64,000 nucleotides of DNA, from contig JAILWY010000021.1 of NCBI GenBank assembly GCA_022113835.1, forward strand, positions 11,284,001 through 11,348,000, in the 5' to 3' direction. Below, one piece after another: positions 34,110 to 46,179 of the stretch (its first letter is position 1; each line of letters begins with the position of its first letter). The position numbers were made by a program, and so were the translations under genes. Under the pieces are notes generated by a model that saw only the letters and a list, made by a program, of their open reading frames with translations, ran no database searches and had not been told where the DNA came from. Origin of the DNA: Atopsyche davidsoni. Its lineage: Eukaryota; Arthropoda; Insecta; Trichoptera; Hydrobiosidae.

Positions 34110-37080
34110 AAGTACACCTGTTAAATTATAAAGAAACTAGTATTTACTCCAAATAAAAATAAATGATATATTTTGGATTAATAATTAATATTATATCACT
34201 TTTGAATGTAACAGTACGTGGGCAGGGGCTAAGGCATTGCTTATTTGGCAGGTTGTGTTAGATCTCACCCCCGAATCGCTGTACTGGGGCTGACGGAGAA
34301 ACCCGATAGCGAGATGGAAATTTCTGGCAATAATTTTGACATATCGCAGGTGATGTGTACAGTGTATAATGAACACAGTATCTACCCATCAACCCGAATA
34401 TCATCTCACGTCGAACATAGACTTGGGAATCAAAACAGCCTTTTGTTCAATATAATTAGTTTCATCAGTTATCAAAACAAAGCTTTATACTATAACAGGA
34501 AGCTCGGTAATCGGATATATAAAAAAAACAAAATATAAATATCATCTTGATATAAAGCTTTTAAAAAATAATTTTTCAGTTTTAGCTACTCGGTACTTTT
34601 GAACCAAACATTATTATTATGCCAAAAAATGAGATATACTATTAATAATTACTTCAATAACTATAATTTATTTCTTCTGTTTATATTTACTTCATTTTAA
34701 AGATAGTAAGAAAAACAACCCGCTTAGTTCTCCGTTTGAAGTCATTTTGAAAATAACAATATTAATATTGCATATGAGGGATAATTTTTTTTTTAATTTT
34801 AGTATTGCAAAGAAATAATTTTTTCAAATTTTATATAAAAAAGAAAATTTTACGAAATATAAATAATTATAATAGCCTTGTACGCAATACGCCACAATAA
34901 AATCTAATGCTTCAAAAACTAGTTTTTCACCTTTCTTTAGTATGCATACTTCAATTATTCGAAACTTTATCAACTTTCAGTAATAACTTCAAAACGATTT
35001 CCCTGAAGCTCTGAAACATCAAAGGATTAAAAAAGAAATAAACCTCACTCGCTCCACCCCCGACAGGAGCGCCGGCGGTTTCTCCCGTCATGGTATTTAA
35101 TAAGGTTTTTTGTGGGGTTGTATTCTTTTCAGGCGACTCATTTTTCATTGTGGTTATTAGTCCCGATATTGAATATTTCACGCTGTCATGTTATTAACCT
35201 ATTTTCTTTGTAAAACAACACATTATTAATTTGTTTTATACGCGGAGATTACAACTCTTTGTTTTACCACTGTCGACACTCGGACGCAAACTGTCACACA
35301 AATTATTATATAATTAATTAACTAACTTCTAACGACGACAGCCACAACCTAGATAAATGCATTAATAATAAACTTGTTTATAAACGTAGATAATAAAGAA
35401 ATATAATATAACGCCCGTTTTAAACTTAATCCCCGCCATCGACTAACGGAACTCTTGGTATTGAAATGTGTAATAAATATCATTAATTCATTGTTTTTGA
35501 GATAATGAGACTGTGTGTTCATATGTAAATTTTGTCAAAAATATTAAATATTTAAAAATAAACTAGATTTCACAAAAATATACAGTAATTAGTTATTCAC
35601 TTAGTTACACGCTTTCATTGGTTATAAACATGAAAAATCTCAGTATAATATTAATACGTTGTATTGCAACATATTTTTACTATTTCATAAAAAAAAATAG
35701 TAGGTGTTTCAACTAGTTATTATTCTTTAGTTGGAAACTGTTGTATTTGACAGGGAAAGTTTTCAATGAAACACTGACGTTAAAAAAACAAATTGAAATC
35801 AAAGCGCTCTTTTTTATTGTATAAATAAACAAGAGCGCAAAAAGCTCTGTTTATTCAGAGTTAAATAAATGTTACGTTTAATTAAAGTAATTAAAACGTT
35901 AATCACAAAAAATAAAATAAATGACTTAACTATAAATACATGTCAACGTTTGTCAATATTTGTTAAACATTAAGCCAGATTTATTAACGTCAAACGATTA
36001 ATAACAAATGTGATACACGAGTATTTTTATATCAGAATGCGTAACGGAATACCATTTATTTAGTAAAGCTCAAATAAAAGCGGAGGAAAATGAAATGAAA
36101 ATATTATTAAATATATAAATCAGCTATAAAAATGTAAGCGAGTGATTTTATTTTGTTACATTCCATTCTTAGGAAAAAAACAAATGGTAAATTCAATGAG
36201 CAAAAAATCAATTTAAGTATTATTTAACTTAAAATATTGTAATTTCGAGTCATAAATTTTATTTATTTAAGTATTTGTATAGTGGAAATAATAACGATTT
36301 ATAACGATATTTTGATTTACTAATAGTGGTCTTTAAGTATTTCTATTATATAAGTCGGAGAAAGTTTATTTTAATTTGTTACTGTACGAGCCGGAGACAT
36401 CCGAGCTCAGATTATTTTTTTCGTGTAAGTTGTCACTATGTAATAATATTTTTTTGTGTGTTTGTGTTTAATCAATTTTTATTTTAAAACAACTATATTA
36501 ACAATCAAACAAAACAAATCTACGACATTTTAAATATATAAATATTAAGCAAAATGTTTTTAAAAAAAAATATGACTAAATTATAGCTCTCACACAAGAC
36601 CATGGATAATACTGACAAATAAATTGTTAGTGTTAGTCAATATCTTGCAAAATATTTGTTAAGAAAATAATAATCTTATGAAGTCAGCGAGCCAATTATC
36701 TTCCCATCATTCCGCCCACAATAAAGATGGAAACAATTTTCAAAGTATACGAATACCTAAAGTCAAACAGAGGCTGTGTTAAGAAAATAATTATCGAAAC
36801 AGTTAAGCAATTTGTTTCGCTACCCTCCTGCAAAACTGCCGTTCGTTAATTTAAAAAAAAGCCTCCGAGCGTAGAGCCTCTAAACCCACGTCACGCGACA
36901 CCCTGTCAACCCCATTTAACTTTTGGTGACTCCATTAAACCATCGTCTGAAATCACTCTATTCTAGGATATACTATATCATATATTCTCTTAAAGTAATG
37001 TGAATATTGATAGTAATTAAACTTAAGTCATATTAGTATAATTATATAACATAAAAAGTTAACAGAGCAATGTAAATTGG
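34110..37080. other. Gene-free stretch
   Basis: AT-rich DNA. A GC-richer patch at 34210-34360 and short ones at 35040-35100 and 36830-36960 are seen. No gene, TIR or SINE recognised. Confidence 0.55.
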
Positions 37081-37085
37081 CATCA

Positions 37086-37116
37086 TGACGTCTAGAAATG
37101 ACGTCACCATTTGCAT
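37086..37116. promoter_or_regulatory. CRE-CRE-octamer motif cluster
   Basis: TGACGTC (37086-37092), a full palindromic CRE TGACGTCA (37099-37106) and a perfect octamer ATTTGCAT (37109-37116) lie within 31 bp. These are consensus sites for CREB/ATF-type bZIP and POU-domain factors. No gene is visible nearby, so this would be a distal element if real. Confidence 0.45.
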
Positions 37117-37119
37117 TAC

Positions 37120-38470
37120 GATTAGGTTAAAAAAATCTTCACACGGTGTTCATGAAATTAAACTGTTGATGTGGTAAAAAAAACGATTTAAAAGCTATTT
37201 CAATACAGCAATTTGGCAATAAATATTTATTGTTTGTGAAACGAGAAATTTGTGGAAAATTATAAGGTATTATCATTATCACGTCTGATATTTTTTGCAT
37301 TTTGTTTTCTAATCGCATTGAATGCAACTCACATCGTAAGGCTTTCTTAGAAAATCGCATGCCACTCAAAATAACACCGTGAAAGGGGAGAGATTTTGGG
37401 TTCAACCACGTTTTCGTTTATCCGACAACTTGTTGAGTCAACCTCAAACATTAAATCTTCATTTGGTGACCGTACTTTTGCCGTCACCAGCACATCAGGG
37501 AGATTTTCTGTGAAAATAATAAAACGTGAAAATTTATTACACTGGCACGGGAGGCACTTTTCCAACATAAACACATCTGCATGTTTCTTTCCAGGTAAAA
37601 AGGCAATCTAAAACAAAACTTTACGTTTAAAATGTGTTATTTTTCTCATTATATAACTGATAAAAGTTATAAATAGGTCGATGTCATTTCATCACTCTAG
37701 GCTTTACAACCTATGATGGGCTTTGGGCTTTTACAAAACTACGATTTCTGTTAAAGGTTAAACTCTTAGAGTCTTCATTTTAACACCTGTAAAGCAAGAC
37801 AGCTCTCTAATACACCACCAAGCATTTTCATCTTTTGTTTACGCACCCCCTGCAATTATCCAACCCCTGTTTGGTGGTTTTAGATCGTTCATGCGGTGCA
37901 AATGACCAGATATCGCAGTCTGCACTTTTTTGCTAACGTAACTATGCTGACACCCTTGAAAAAATCGGAGACCTCACCGCTGTAGCATCTCCTCTAAATA
38001 TCACCATGTTTTTTTAAAGGTTTGTATAGCGACGTAGACTTTTACGTTTGAAAGTGTCAAAGGCTTTTTCTTTTTTTTAAGGCATAAAAGAGCACTGGTT
38101 TAAAGAAAATCCTGTACAGTCAACATATTTTCATACAAAATAAAATTCGAGTATTAAAGTATTTATTTATTTTTATACTTGAACCACACGGTTAAAATGT
38201 AACTTTTTTTAATACTATACTATAAAGCACAAACAAACATAATAAATATATTGGCTCGTAGGTTTAGTAGATAAACTTTTAATTCTTGATCGAGGTATTC
38301 CCGATCCGACCCCCGTCTTGACAGATAAATCCCAATTTGATACAATTGGGCGCAGGTTTCTTTCAGTTCGGTCAAAGATAATTCGGGATTCTTTTATGTG
38401 TGTGTGTGTGTCGGCACAAGTGGTTATTTTCAAACAAAAAATAATAAAAACAAAAAAAAATAATTAAAAA
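37120..38470. other. Gene-free stretch with an unassigned minus-strand frame
   Basis: A minus-strand frame at 37347-37574 follows a TTTTCACAG acceptor-like site (near 37510) and reads ENLPDVLVTAKVRSPNEDLM. I recognise no family, and the plus strand is open over the same bases, so it is probably not a gene. A (TG)7 run lies at 38398-38411. Confidence 0.4.
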
Positions 38471-38479
38471 AAAAATGTA

Positions 38480-38660
38480 CGTGACTTGAAGGGCGCTTAT
38501 CTAAGGGCAGTTGCGGCAGGGCCGGCGTAAATAATAAAGGACGCCCTTTATTTGGCAAGGGTGGGACGAGCGGGGGTGTTAAGGCTGGGGTGGGGCGCCC
38601 CGCCGGGATCACACATCCCCGGAGCTTCATTGATTTAGCGGAGATATCTTCTGGGCTTGT
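38480..38660. promoter_or_regulatory. GC-rich island, candidate regulatory element
   Basis: Contains GGCAGGGCCGGCG, GGGGCGCCCCGCCGGG and AATAATAAAGGACGCCC. Frames across it are proline-rich in one strand only because of composition. Confidence 0.35.
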
Positions 38661-39849
38661 TTTGTTCTGTGCTTTTTGTTGTTCTTTCCGGGGGCTTCTG
38701 CTGTAATTGATAAATATACTTCCGTTCTGATTTTTTGGCATTGTTCTGCGAGATGGGTTCATTCATAATGACAATTGATTTAATCGATTTCTAAATTATT
38801 TTTGATCGTGAAATTATTTACAAGCGATTTTTTTTCTACTCGCATACTTTCTTATTTGGCAAAAAACATTAACACATTTTGTAATAACACACTTGTGCTC
38901 AATAGCCCATAATACTTCAGTAAAGGGGATTGAACCTGCTTTGATCTAACCGTTTAGCTCAAACGTTATTTATGCAAAATTTCATATTCAGGGAGAGCAC
39001 ATAATATGAAAAGAAAAAATTAGATTAAATACATTTAGATGACTGAATGAATCACAGTTACGCCGACTTTTCAATTGAGTGCCGATAATAATTCGCAAAT
39101 TACCAAGCATTTGTAAAAGTCACCCATTTTTTTTTTAATGGTTGCAACCATACAAACAATGAACTTTTTCAAATTTATACAATTTGTATTGGCATATGAA
39201 ATTACAATTAAAAATTCTTCACGTCAGCAAAGAAAAAGAAAAAATCAAAGAATACCAAAAATTTATTTCAATATTTCTACAAAAAATTCATTTATTGCAG
39301 TTCACTTCTACTTATACGACTTAAAAGGAATACGTGAAAATCCAATCAAAATGTATTTTTAAAGCGATAATTTTGCTGTTGGTTTTTTATTTTATTTATC
39401 AAGTTCAAAGCAATAAATTAATATTCATTTCAACATACGCACAAGGGATTCAGTGATTTTCAATTATTATTTCTAAATTGAAAATATTTATTAATACTTT
39501 CAAATCTGATTAAGTTTAGAAATTACCTATTATCCATTAAATAAAATCCGTACATGAAAATAATTTGTAATTCGAGTTGGATTTCCTTATGAATTATTTT
39601 ATATGTTATTTAGAACTATCATATTTCTAATTTAATTTATTCGTGCGTAATACTCTTTTCATTCACAATAAGGCATTGTTTGGTTCTGGGGTCTCAGAAA
39701 TTTCAAGTTTTTAATTAATTTAAAAACTCAAAAAAAAATTTTTTAAAACAAAAACCTTTTTTTAATAGGTATAGATTACGTATTCAAATTTTAATCCCCG
39801 TTATTAATGACGTGCGATAAAATTCAAATTAATAAAATTAAAAATAAAA

Positions 39850-40130
39850 ACAATGATTATCCACGGCGGAGGGCACAATGGAATCTCATTTAGTCACCCC
39901 TTGGAGGAGGGTTGCGCAGAATTGACACCACTTCAATTTTTAAACAAAACAGCCACTTCCACACTGTTCACGGTTCATTGTCTGCTCGGGCCTTTATCTC
40001 CTCCGACAACGGAACAAAGGGGCACTGCATTGGCGGTCGCCGCAAAACATGTTTGGGCCTAACGCAGCCTTAATCCCAACTTAATACCCCGGAATAATGC
40101 ACCGCGAGCCATTTAATAAATCTGCATATG
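39850..40130. promoter_or_regulatory. Moderately GC-rich island, candidate regulatory element
   Basis: Block ending GCACCGCGAGCCATTTAATA and AATCTGCATATGATTTTGGC, with a POU-like ATGCATAT-type core. No recognised protein in any frame. From 38660 to 39850 the sequence is AT-rich and featureless. Confidence 0.3.
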
Positions 40131-40589
40131 ATTTTGGCACAGTCCGTGTATAGAAATCGGAATAAAATAATCGTTAAAGCTGATAATTATACCACGCGAG
40201 TATGTGACTTTTGAATCGAATTATTTTTTTTTTTATATTTGTATGAAAAAATTGAAAACCTGTTTTAAATTTGATAATTAATAAATCTAAGTTTTCAATT
40301 CTTTTTGTCTTAAAAATTACATTTTTTAAAAATAAATATCTCTTATACAAAAAAAAATATCTTGAAAAATAAAAGCTTTTAGATGGATAAAATTTAATCA
40401 CATATATACCTGGTTTTTAAGATTTACAAGAACAGCTCGTTTTTCAAAATAAAATTGATTATGTTTTATCAAGTTTATTATTTTTAATAAAATTTATTAA
40501 TGGACAATATATTTTTTTACAATAAAGGTTTGTCATTGAATTAATTAAATTTTTCAAAATAACGGTTGTGTCCATGTTATTTAAATATT

Positions 40590-40776
40590 TTTGAGTAAAA
40601 TACTTGAGTGATTTTTCACATGTTCCTTTTTATTTGTGACCGGTTTCGCCAACCTTTAACGTTGGCATTATCAAACAGAGCATTGGCATTATCGAACATG
40701 TGGAAAATCACTCAAGTATTTTACACAAAAATATTAAAATGGAATTCCACCAAGTACTCTCTGTCAAAAATATTGA
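40590..40776. mobile_element. Foldback element, family F, copy 3 (internal deletion)
   Basis: The left arm is complete through GTTGGCATTATCAAACAG; the right arm jumps from CATTGGCATTATCG to ACATGTGGAAAATCACTC, losing the stem II region. The outer tail GAATTCCACCAAGTACTCTC matches copy 2. One arm can therefore no longer form the hammerhead-like fold. Confidence 0.85.
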
Positions 40777-41381
40777 ACACATAACCATATTACAAATAAA
40801 CATAAATTTATTTAAATAAATTTTTTTCATTACACAAAAACAATCTCGTGTCTTAATGGCTTAAATCAATAAGATTACTAAGATTAATAGCAATTTCTTA
40901 AGTAAGAAAAATTACTTATCTTTCATATATTTTTAATTTATATTCGTGGTACATTATTAGTATTATACACGCAGTTACCAATAACGGAATATAAATCAAA
41001 ATAAATATCAAGGTTATGATAAAAATAGTTATATAACGTGGTCATAAATAATCTTTTGCTTAAACCTTTTAATCAAAACGACGTGTTTGTGCTTTTTAAT
41101 AAAATATATATATTTTTAAATATTAACTGTTAGTTGTATGTGTTGTTTTGAATTATAATTGAATAAAGCATTTGAATGTAAGATTTTACTTTTAAAATAC
41201 CTCTTGCAGTCTTAAAATTTATTGTGTGGACTCAGGACAAAGTTTGTATAAAATTTAAAAGCGTAAAGGTGTAATTCTCCGTATGTTTTTTTTTAACAAT
41301 AACGCTTACATATTTAAAAGTGAAATTGAATAGTTGCCAAGTAAAATTTACCTGAAATTTTATGCTGGAATAGATAAACAG

Positions 41382-41735
41382 TTTTGACCACCCTGAGTTA
41401 TATTACTATTCAGTGTGAGTACAGGGAACAGCTTGTTTCACGCAGTACATGCTAAACTTAACGTAAAACAGTTTTTGTATACCTTTGAAATTCACATCCG
41501 GTAACATTATTTTGGCAGCCCTGAGTTTTGCCTACTTTCTAGGGAAGGCGCAAAAAGCGGCACGTTTTGAGCATTGCACGCGAAGTTTAATTATTAAAAG
41601 TGAAATAACTGGTTTTGGCATCCCTTCAAAATTCATTAGTCTTCCGGTGAAATAGTTTTGGCAGCCCTGGGTTTACGTACTATTCAGGGCAGGCGCAGAG
41701 GGCAGCTTGTTTTACGCATTAGGGCGCAATTACCG
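41382..41735. repeat. Degenerate tandem repeat, three copies of about 128-146 bp
   Basis: Copies start near 41382, 41510 and 41656 with TTTTGxCxxCCCTGxGTTT. Each continues through a CTACTxTxxxGxGxxGGCGCA-like block and a GCxxGTTTxACGCA-like block. Copies have diverged strongly, so the array is old. It leads directly into the GC-rich island at 41740. Confidence 0.65.
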
Positions 41736-41930
41736 CGACATTATTCACGTCCCCGCACAGTGGGCCCTCGGCAGACCCGGACAAAAAAAATTTCCCGACA
41801 TCCCACGTGTCGGGACTGAATACCACTACTCTTGTTCCGGTAACAACGGGAAGTATTGCATGAATTTGTAATACGGGCGGATTACGAATGTGATCATTTA
41901 CTTACCCCGCAGCTGTAACGCTTTAGGATA
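41736..41930. promoter_or_regulatory. GC-rich island after the tandem repeat
   Basis: CACGTCCCCGCACAGTGGGCC and CATCCCACGTGTCGGGACTG (a palindromic CACGTG E-box within an inverted CCCGAC/GTCGGG) are the main marks. Candidate regulatory element; no coding signal. Confidence 0.35.
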
Positions 41931-42139
41931 AAACGCTGTGAAAGCCTCTTGTAAGAAAGAGGTGTTTGTCGATACTCTTTACATAAGACTCATTGAGTCT
42001 ACTGCATAAAAAATCTGTAAATGATAACGGATTCTAGAAACAGCAGACTGATGTATTAAATGTTTATATTATTGACCGTCTCACAGTAAGTACAATTTTG
42101 CCTATACAGGTTTATAACAAGAGCGTGTACTGGTTAAAT

Positions 42140-42480
42140 TAAATAGACATTAAAAATAATAATATCTATATCGGATTTAAAGGCTTCACTCAGTACTTTG
42201 GTTTAAAAGTCTAGTATTGCAGATCACACAATATTCAATTGGCACAATAAGTACGTTGTTTCACTTAAAGGATATGATTGTTAGAGATTCTGGCTAAGTA
42301 CTAGTGATTCGTTAGTATAATTGGTAATGCACCGGCCATGTAAGCTTTGGGGATGTGGGTTCAAATACCACACAAATCCCGATGATATTTTTCTTAGAGT
42401 TTCTTTGATCATTTTTCAATATTTGAAAAAATGTACTTAATCATTATCAGTAAAATGTGTTATTAGGTTTTGAAGTTATT
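42140..42480 (+). mobile_element. tRNA-Thr-like SINE, copy 1
   Basis: A leader of about 160 bp (42145-42304) aligns with 62997-63148. The tRNA-like part is 42306-42380: GTGATTCGTTAGTATAATTG (box A region), CACCGGCCATGTAAGC (anticodon arm, TGT) and GGGTTCAAATxCCAC (box B / T arm). The tail begins GATGATATTTTTCT. The leader before the tRNA domain is unusual for a SINE. Confidence 0.8.
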
Positions 42481-42959
42481 GTGAGATGATGTTTTTCTAT
42501 CTTTTCTTTCAAATACCAAAATTAATTAATTGATGGAATCATACGGTACCAAGTATTTTTTTATGTTATATAAAAATAAAGCAGTTGGTATTTTTACAGC
42601 CTTACATAAAATTCAAATTAAAAAAAACTATAAGAAATATTAAAATATATATTTATCTGAATTAAAGTTTAAATTATAATAAGGAAGCCTTACGTACCAG
42701 GAAGACTTGGGTTCTGGGAATGATTAATACCTTCAAAATTGGTGCTGAAGGCACTTGATGGAAGGGTAGGGTGGGTGCGATTGTTTTCATTGAAATTTTA
42801 GGAAAGAAATGGATTTATTACTTACTATTGGAGTAAACACAAAACTTTTTACAGTTTCTCAACACAAGACACGACGGCCGACCGCACAGTTTGTCATATT
42901 AAGGGTCCAATTTTCCAAAGTCAGAATTACATTCGTAGCTGAATTCCATCTGACCAATG

Positions 42960-43080
42960 CCTGTTATTGCAAAAAACGAACAACCCCGAAGTTGGCCGGA
43001 GGGAGACGAGCAGGTCCGGGCTGGACGACCAGGACTCCACATAGCCTGGTTCCTGTACCCGGGAAATTATTATTTGGACG
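42960..43080. other. GC-richer patch inside the window's longest open frame
   Basis: The 139-codon plus-strand frame at 42809-43228 is the longest in the window. It reads as low-order sequence with no recognisable domain, no splice context and compositional drift at GGCCGGAGGGAGACGAGC. I regard it as chance or island sequence rather than a gene. Confidence 0.35.
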
Positions 43081-43709
43081 GATTTATCCGGGCAGTAAAA
43101 TTTTCCAGATTATGGTAAGACCCAGGATGTGGTTTTTAGTGAGATTTTCATGTTGTGTTGATAACCAAAATATAAACGGGTGGGCTTGGGAATATACCGG
43201 CTCCAAAATATGCGAATATTTAACTTAAATTAAATAACCAACTAGGCTGTTATTTATTAATAATGATATTTTTTAGTACATGGGCTTTGACTACACATAT
43301 AGACGCATACGATAAAATAGACCACAACACAACAATAGACTACCTGACAAAGTCAATACTTTAAAAAAAACTTAAGCACTTAACGTTAACTTCTGTGTAG
43401 TATAAAAAATATAACTAATGTGTATTTTATATTTTTTTCTGTAATCTGCTTATAATTAATTTCGATAACACCCAAAGTGCGACAAAATAAATCTAATAAA
43501 AACGTAACAAAATATACATGTTTTATTATTAAAATATATAAATGTGGTTCTGTTGCGATACCCATTTACTTTGTATTATTATATATCAACGAAGTAGAAA
43601 CACTCTGAATATGCAATAAACGCCATAAACGTATTTCAAAAGAAACAACAATTACACATAAAAACAACAAAAGCCATTGACAAAATTAATCAAACAATCA
43701 AATCTTCCG

Positions 43710-44060
43710 AGCCCCCACAACTTATCCCACTCGGCGGGACGTAATATTGCTTTTCGAGTTACGAAATCCGCCCGTAAACACTGATAAACAAACTTCGCGG
43801 CTAATTAAAACACAACTTCGCTTATTGTTGTATCAAAACTTGACGGGGAGCGCTCTCCCCGGAGCGACGCCGTAATTTATGATGCCGAATCAAATTTCAA
43901 TATAAGCGGTTTTACCCGGCGGATTTGTCTGCCCCCCTCTCCCCTATTCCCGGGGCGGAACAACTCCCGAGTCCCGAGTCTGGACGAAATGTACCCCCGC
44001 CAGGACGGGTTTGTGTCGTGTACTCGCCAAGTTTGCTTACCTGCGCTGCTTGCACTGCCT
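43710..44060. promoter_or_regulatory. GC-rich island, candidate regulatory element
   Basis: Contains CCACTCGGCGGGACG, GGGGAGCGCTCTCCCCGG (near-perfect inverted repeat), CTCTCCCCTATTCCCGGGGC and CCCGAGTCCCGAGTC. CpG-rich with AT-rich flanks. No coding signal. Confidence 0.35.
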
Positions 44061-44136
44061 AACTCAATATGTGCCAACTAAATAATTCCAATCAATAACA
44101 TTAATTTATTGTAATATAATATTTTTTATAATTTTA

Positions 44137-44153
44137 CCTAACCTAACCTAACC
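44137..44153. repeat. Short interstitial (CCTAA)3 telomere-type tract
   Basis: CCTAACCTAACCTAACC equals three units of the insect telomere repeat (TTAGG on the minus strand). Too short to be a telomere; it may be a break-repair insertion or chance. Confidence 0.6.
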
Positions 44154-44240
44154 TTACTTCAAACGACGATAAATGAAATAACTTTAATTTAAAAAAAAAA
44201 AAGTTTGATATAAAAAATAGGAATACTGGAGACAATGGGT

Positions 44241-44283
44241 TTTTTTCCTATCCAGGAAAAAAACTTTCTTGGATAGGAAAAAA
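44241..44283. repeat. Inverted repeat, 14-bp perfect arms
   Basis: TTTTTTCCTATCCA (44241-44254) and its exact complement (44270-44283) around a 15-nt loop. Could be a small hairpin transcript or a decayed MITE end. Confidence 0.65.
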
Positions 44284-44289
44284 TATTTA

Positions 44290-46030
44290 TATTTTTATAT
44301 AAAAATTTAGTTAGTGTGCACAAGAAAACAAATCAACGGCTTCCGAAATCTACAGACATACAGAACAGATATAAATAAAAGTCAAATAGATAGACGATTG
44401 CACCAATTTTTATATTAAATTCACGTTGAAAGATAATTTGGCCTACGCTCATGTCAAAACAGAAAAATATTTCAAATAATTATTTAAAATCTGTGGTATA
44501 TTAATCTATAATTCATACAATGCAGTTTTTTTATTGAGAAAATCATGAGTTTTGATTTAATTAAAAAAGTGCATTGTTTTTAGTATTTAAGAGGTCATAT
44601 TATTCAAAGATTTGTATCATTGACTTCTATGAGTTTTAAAAATAACTATTTTAGATCGTTTGTTATGTTTTCCCCTCAATTTAATTCTGAAAATCAAAGG
44701 ACCCAGTTCGCACACGAGTGACATGTAAAACGCCCCACTATAGAACATATATTGCGCTCCCCTAAGTTCGTCTACAGGGTTTGTTATGGCGCTTAAGGCT
44801 TTCGCGAAGATTTCGGGTTTGACAGGGTAATTGCATTATTATAATAAGTAAACTATTTTATATTACTTCAAAAGAGCAACTTATGTGTAAAGTTAAAAAA
44901 AACTATGCTTCGATTATATAAAGATGTACACGTTAGAGATTTTTGAAAAATTTAATTAAACTTCGCAGGTTTATTGTGTATACAATATATACTTTATCGT
45001 AATGGATTTCCACATAAAACGACGAGAAATAAATTGAAATCATATTTAATGATATAATAACCCAAAAAATATTTTGTATTGAGAAATATTTGTATGTATT
45101 TATTAAGTATTAAATAAAAATCATCGGTTCTTTTTTTATATAAAAAATCTATACTTTGTTATTTTTACTGTACGAGTAGTTTTTATTGTACCTTTAGATT
45201 AATGTTTTTTTGTGAGATTGCTTTGTAAAAGTGAAGATTTGTGTCAATAATCTGTATGTGGGGGTGTTCTATTATTCGAGGCTCCAGCGCCCTGGCAGGC
45301 TTCAGTGCTCCATCATCCCCCTGGCCGCAAGTAATCGATGGGCCCCCCTGAGACGATGGCACAATGCACTCCTCGGCAACTTGGAAAATAACACGACAAA
45401 TAAGGTCCCTGGTCGCAAAGTTAGTCGCCTCTGTTTGTGTTTGGATCGGTGAAACTCTATCCAATGTTTACGAAATTCAAGGAAACTAATCTTCGGGTAA
45501 AAAGTTGAACGTTTTTTTTAGCAAACGATCACTATGCAATATTTTATAAATTCACTTTTAGCCCAGACAGGTGTTTGGTGAACAAAACATATATATTTAA
45601 AAATTCTCAAATTCGACTTTAATTAACAACGAACCTAATTTCTAAGATCGAGAATTCATTGGACATAACAATAAAATTATCAGACTTGATGGTTTTTATT
45701 TTTAACCTTTCGATGGCGGTGCTTTTTTTATTAAATCTTAAATAAAGATCTTTGATATTGATAAATCCATTTTCTCTTTGCATTTGCGCACCTATTCTTC
45801 GATATCAGAAAATTCACACAAATCCACTTCATCTGACCTTTGTGCTGTTTTTTTCATTTGGTTTGAATATATCACTCTGCTTTTAAATTTTACTTCCATT
45901 TCAATCAGACAGTCAGCTGAGAAAATGTTGGCTGTATTTTATTGGGATATTAATAAAAAGTGCTAACAATCAATACCACTCATCTTAGCGATTTGCCATT
46001 TTTTTTTTTATAGTTTACGAATCCTAATAT
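44290..46030. other. Gene-free stretch
   Basis: AT-rich apart from a GC-richer block at 45270-45450 (GGCTCCAGCGCCCTGGCAGG). That block is open on both strands but matches no family I recognise. Confidence 0.5.
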
Positions 46031-46034
46031 CGTT

Positions 46035-46170
46035 TGAAAATATAAACGTAACAGGTTAAGGAAACCGGTCACCTATAAAATAAAAAATGTGGAAAAAATA
46101 ACAAATATTTTTGTTACAATTATTAATTTGAAATTCCATCAAGTATTTTCGAACCATAAATATTGAATAT
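46035..46170. mobile_element. Foldback element, family F, copy 4 (decayed right arm)
   Basis: AACGTAACAGGTTAAGG, GAAACCGGTCACCTATAA, AATGTGGAAAA and GAAATTCCATCAAGTA match the F right arm and tail with many changes. The left arm is not found. Confidence 0.65.
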
Positions 46171-46179
46171 ATTGAAAAT

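Noticed and set aside
33837..34131. Near-identical frames on both strands
   Set aside because: They are mirror translations of the same 87-bp inverted repeat, not genes.
37347..37574. Possible coding exon on the minus strand with an acceptor-like site
   Set aside because: Plus strand is equally open, no donor or partner exons, and no recognised family.
38430..38762. 110-codon minus-strand frame
   Set aside because: Proline/serine-rich only because it crosses a GC island; ends in low-complexity Phe/Leu from poly-T.
42809..43228. Longest open frame (139 codons, plus strand)
   Set aside because: No recognisable domain, no signal peptide, no splice context, and it crosses an AT-rich to GC-rich boundary; likely chance.
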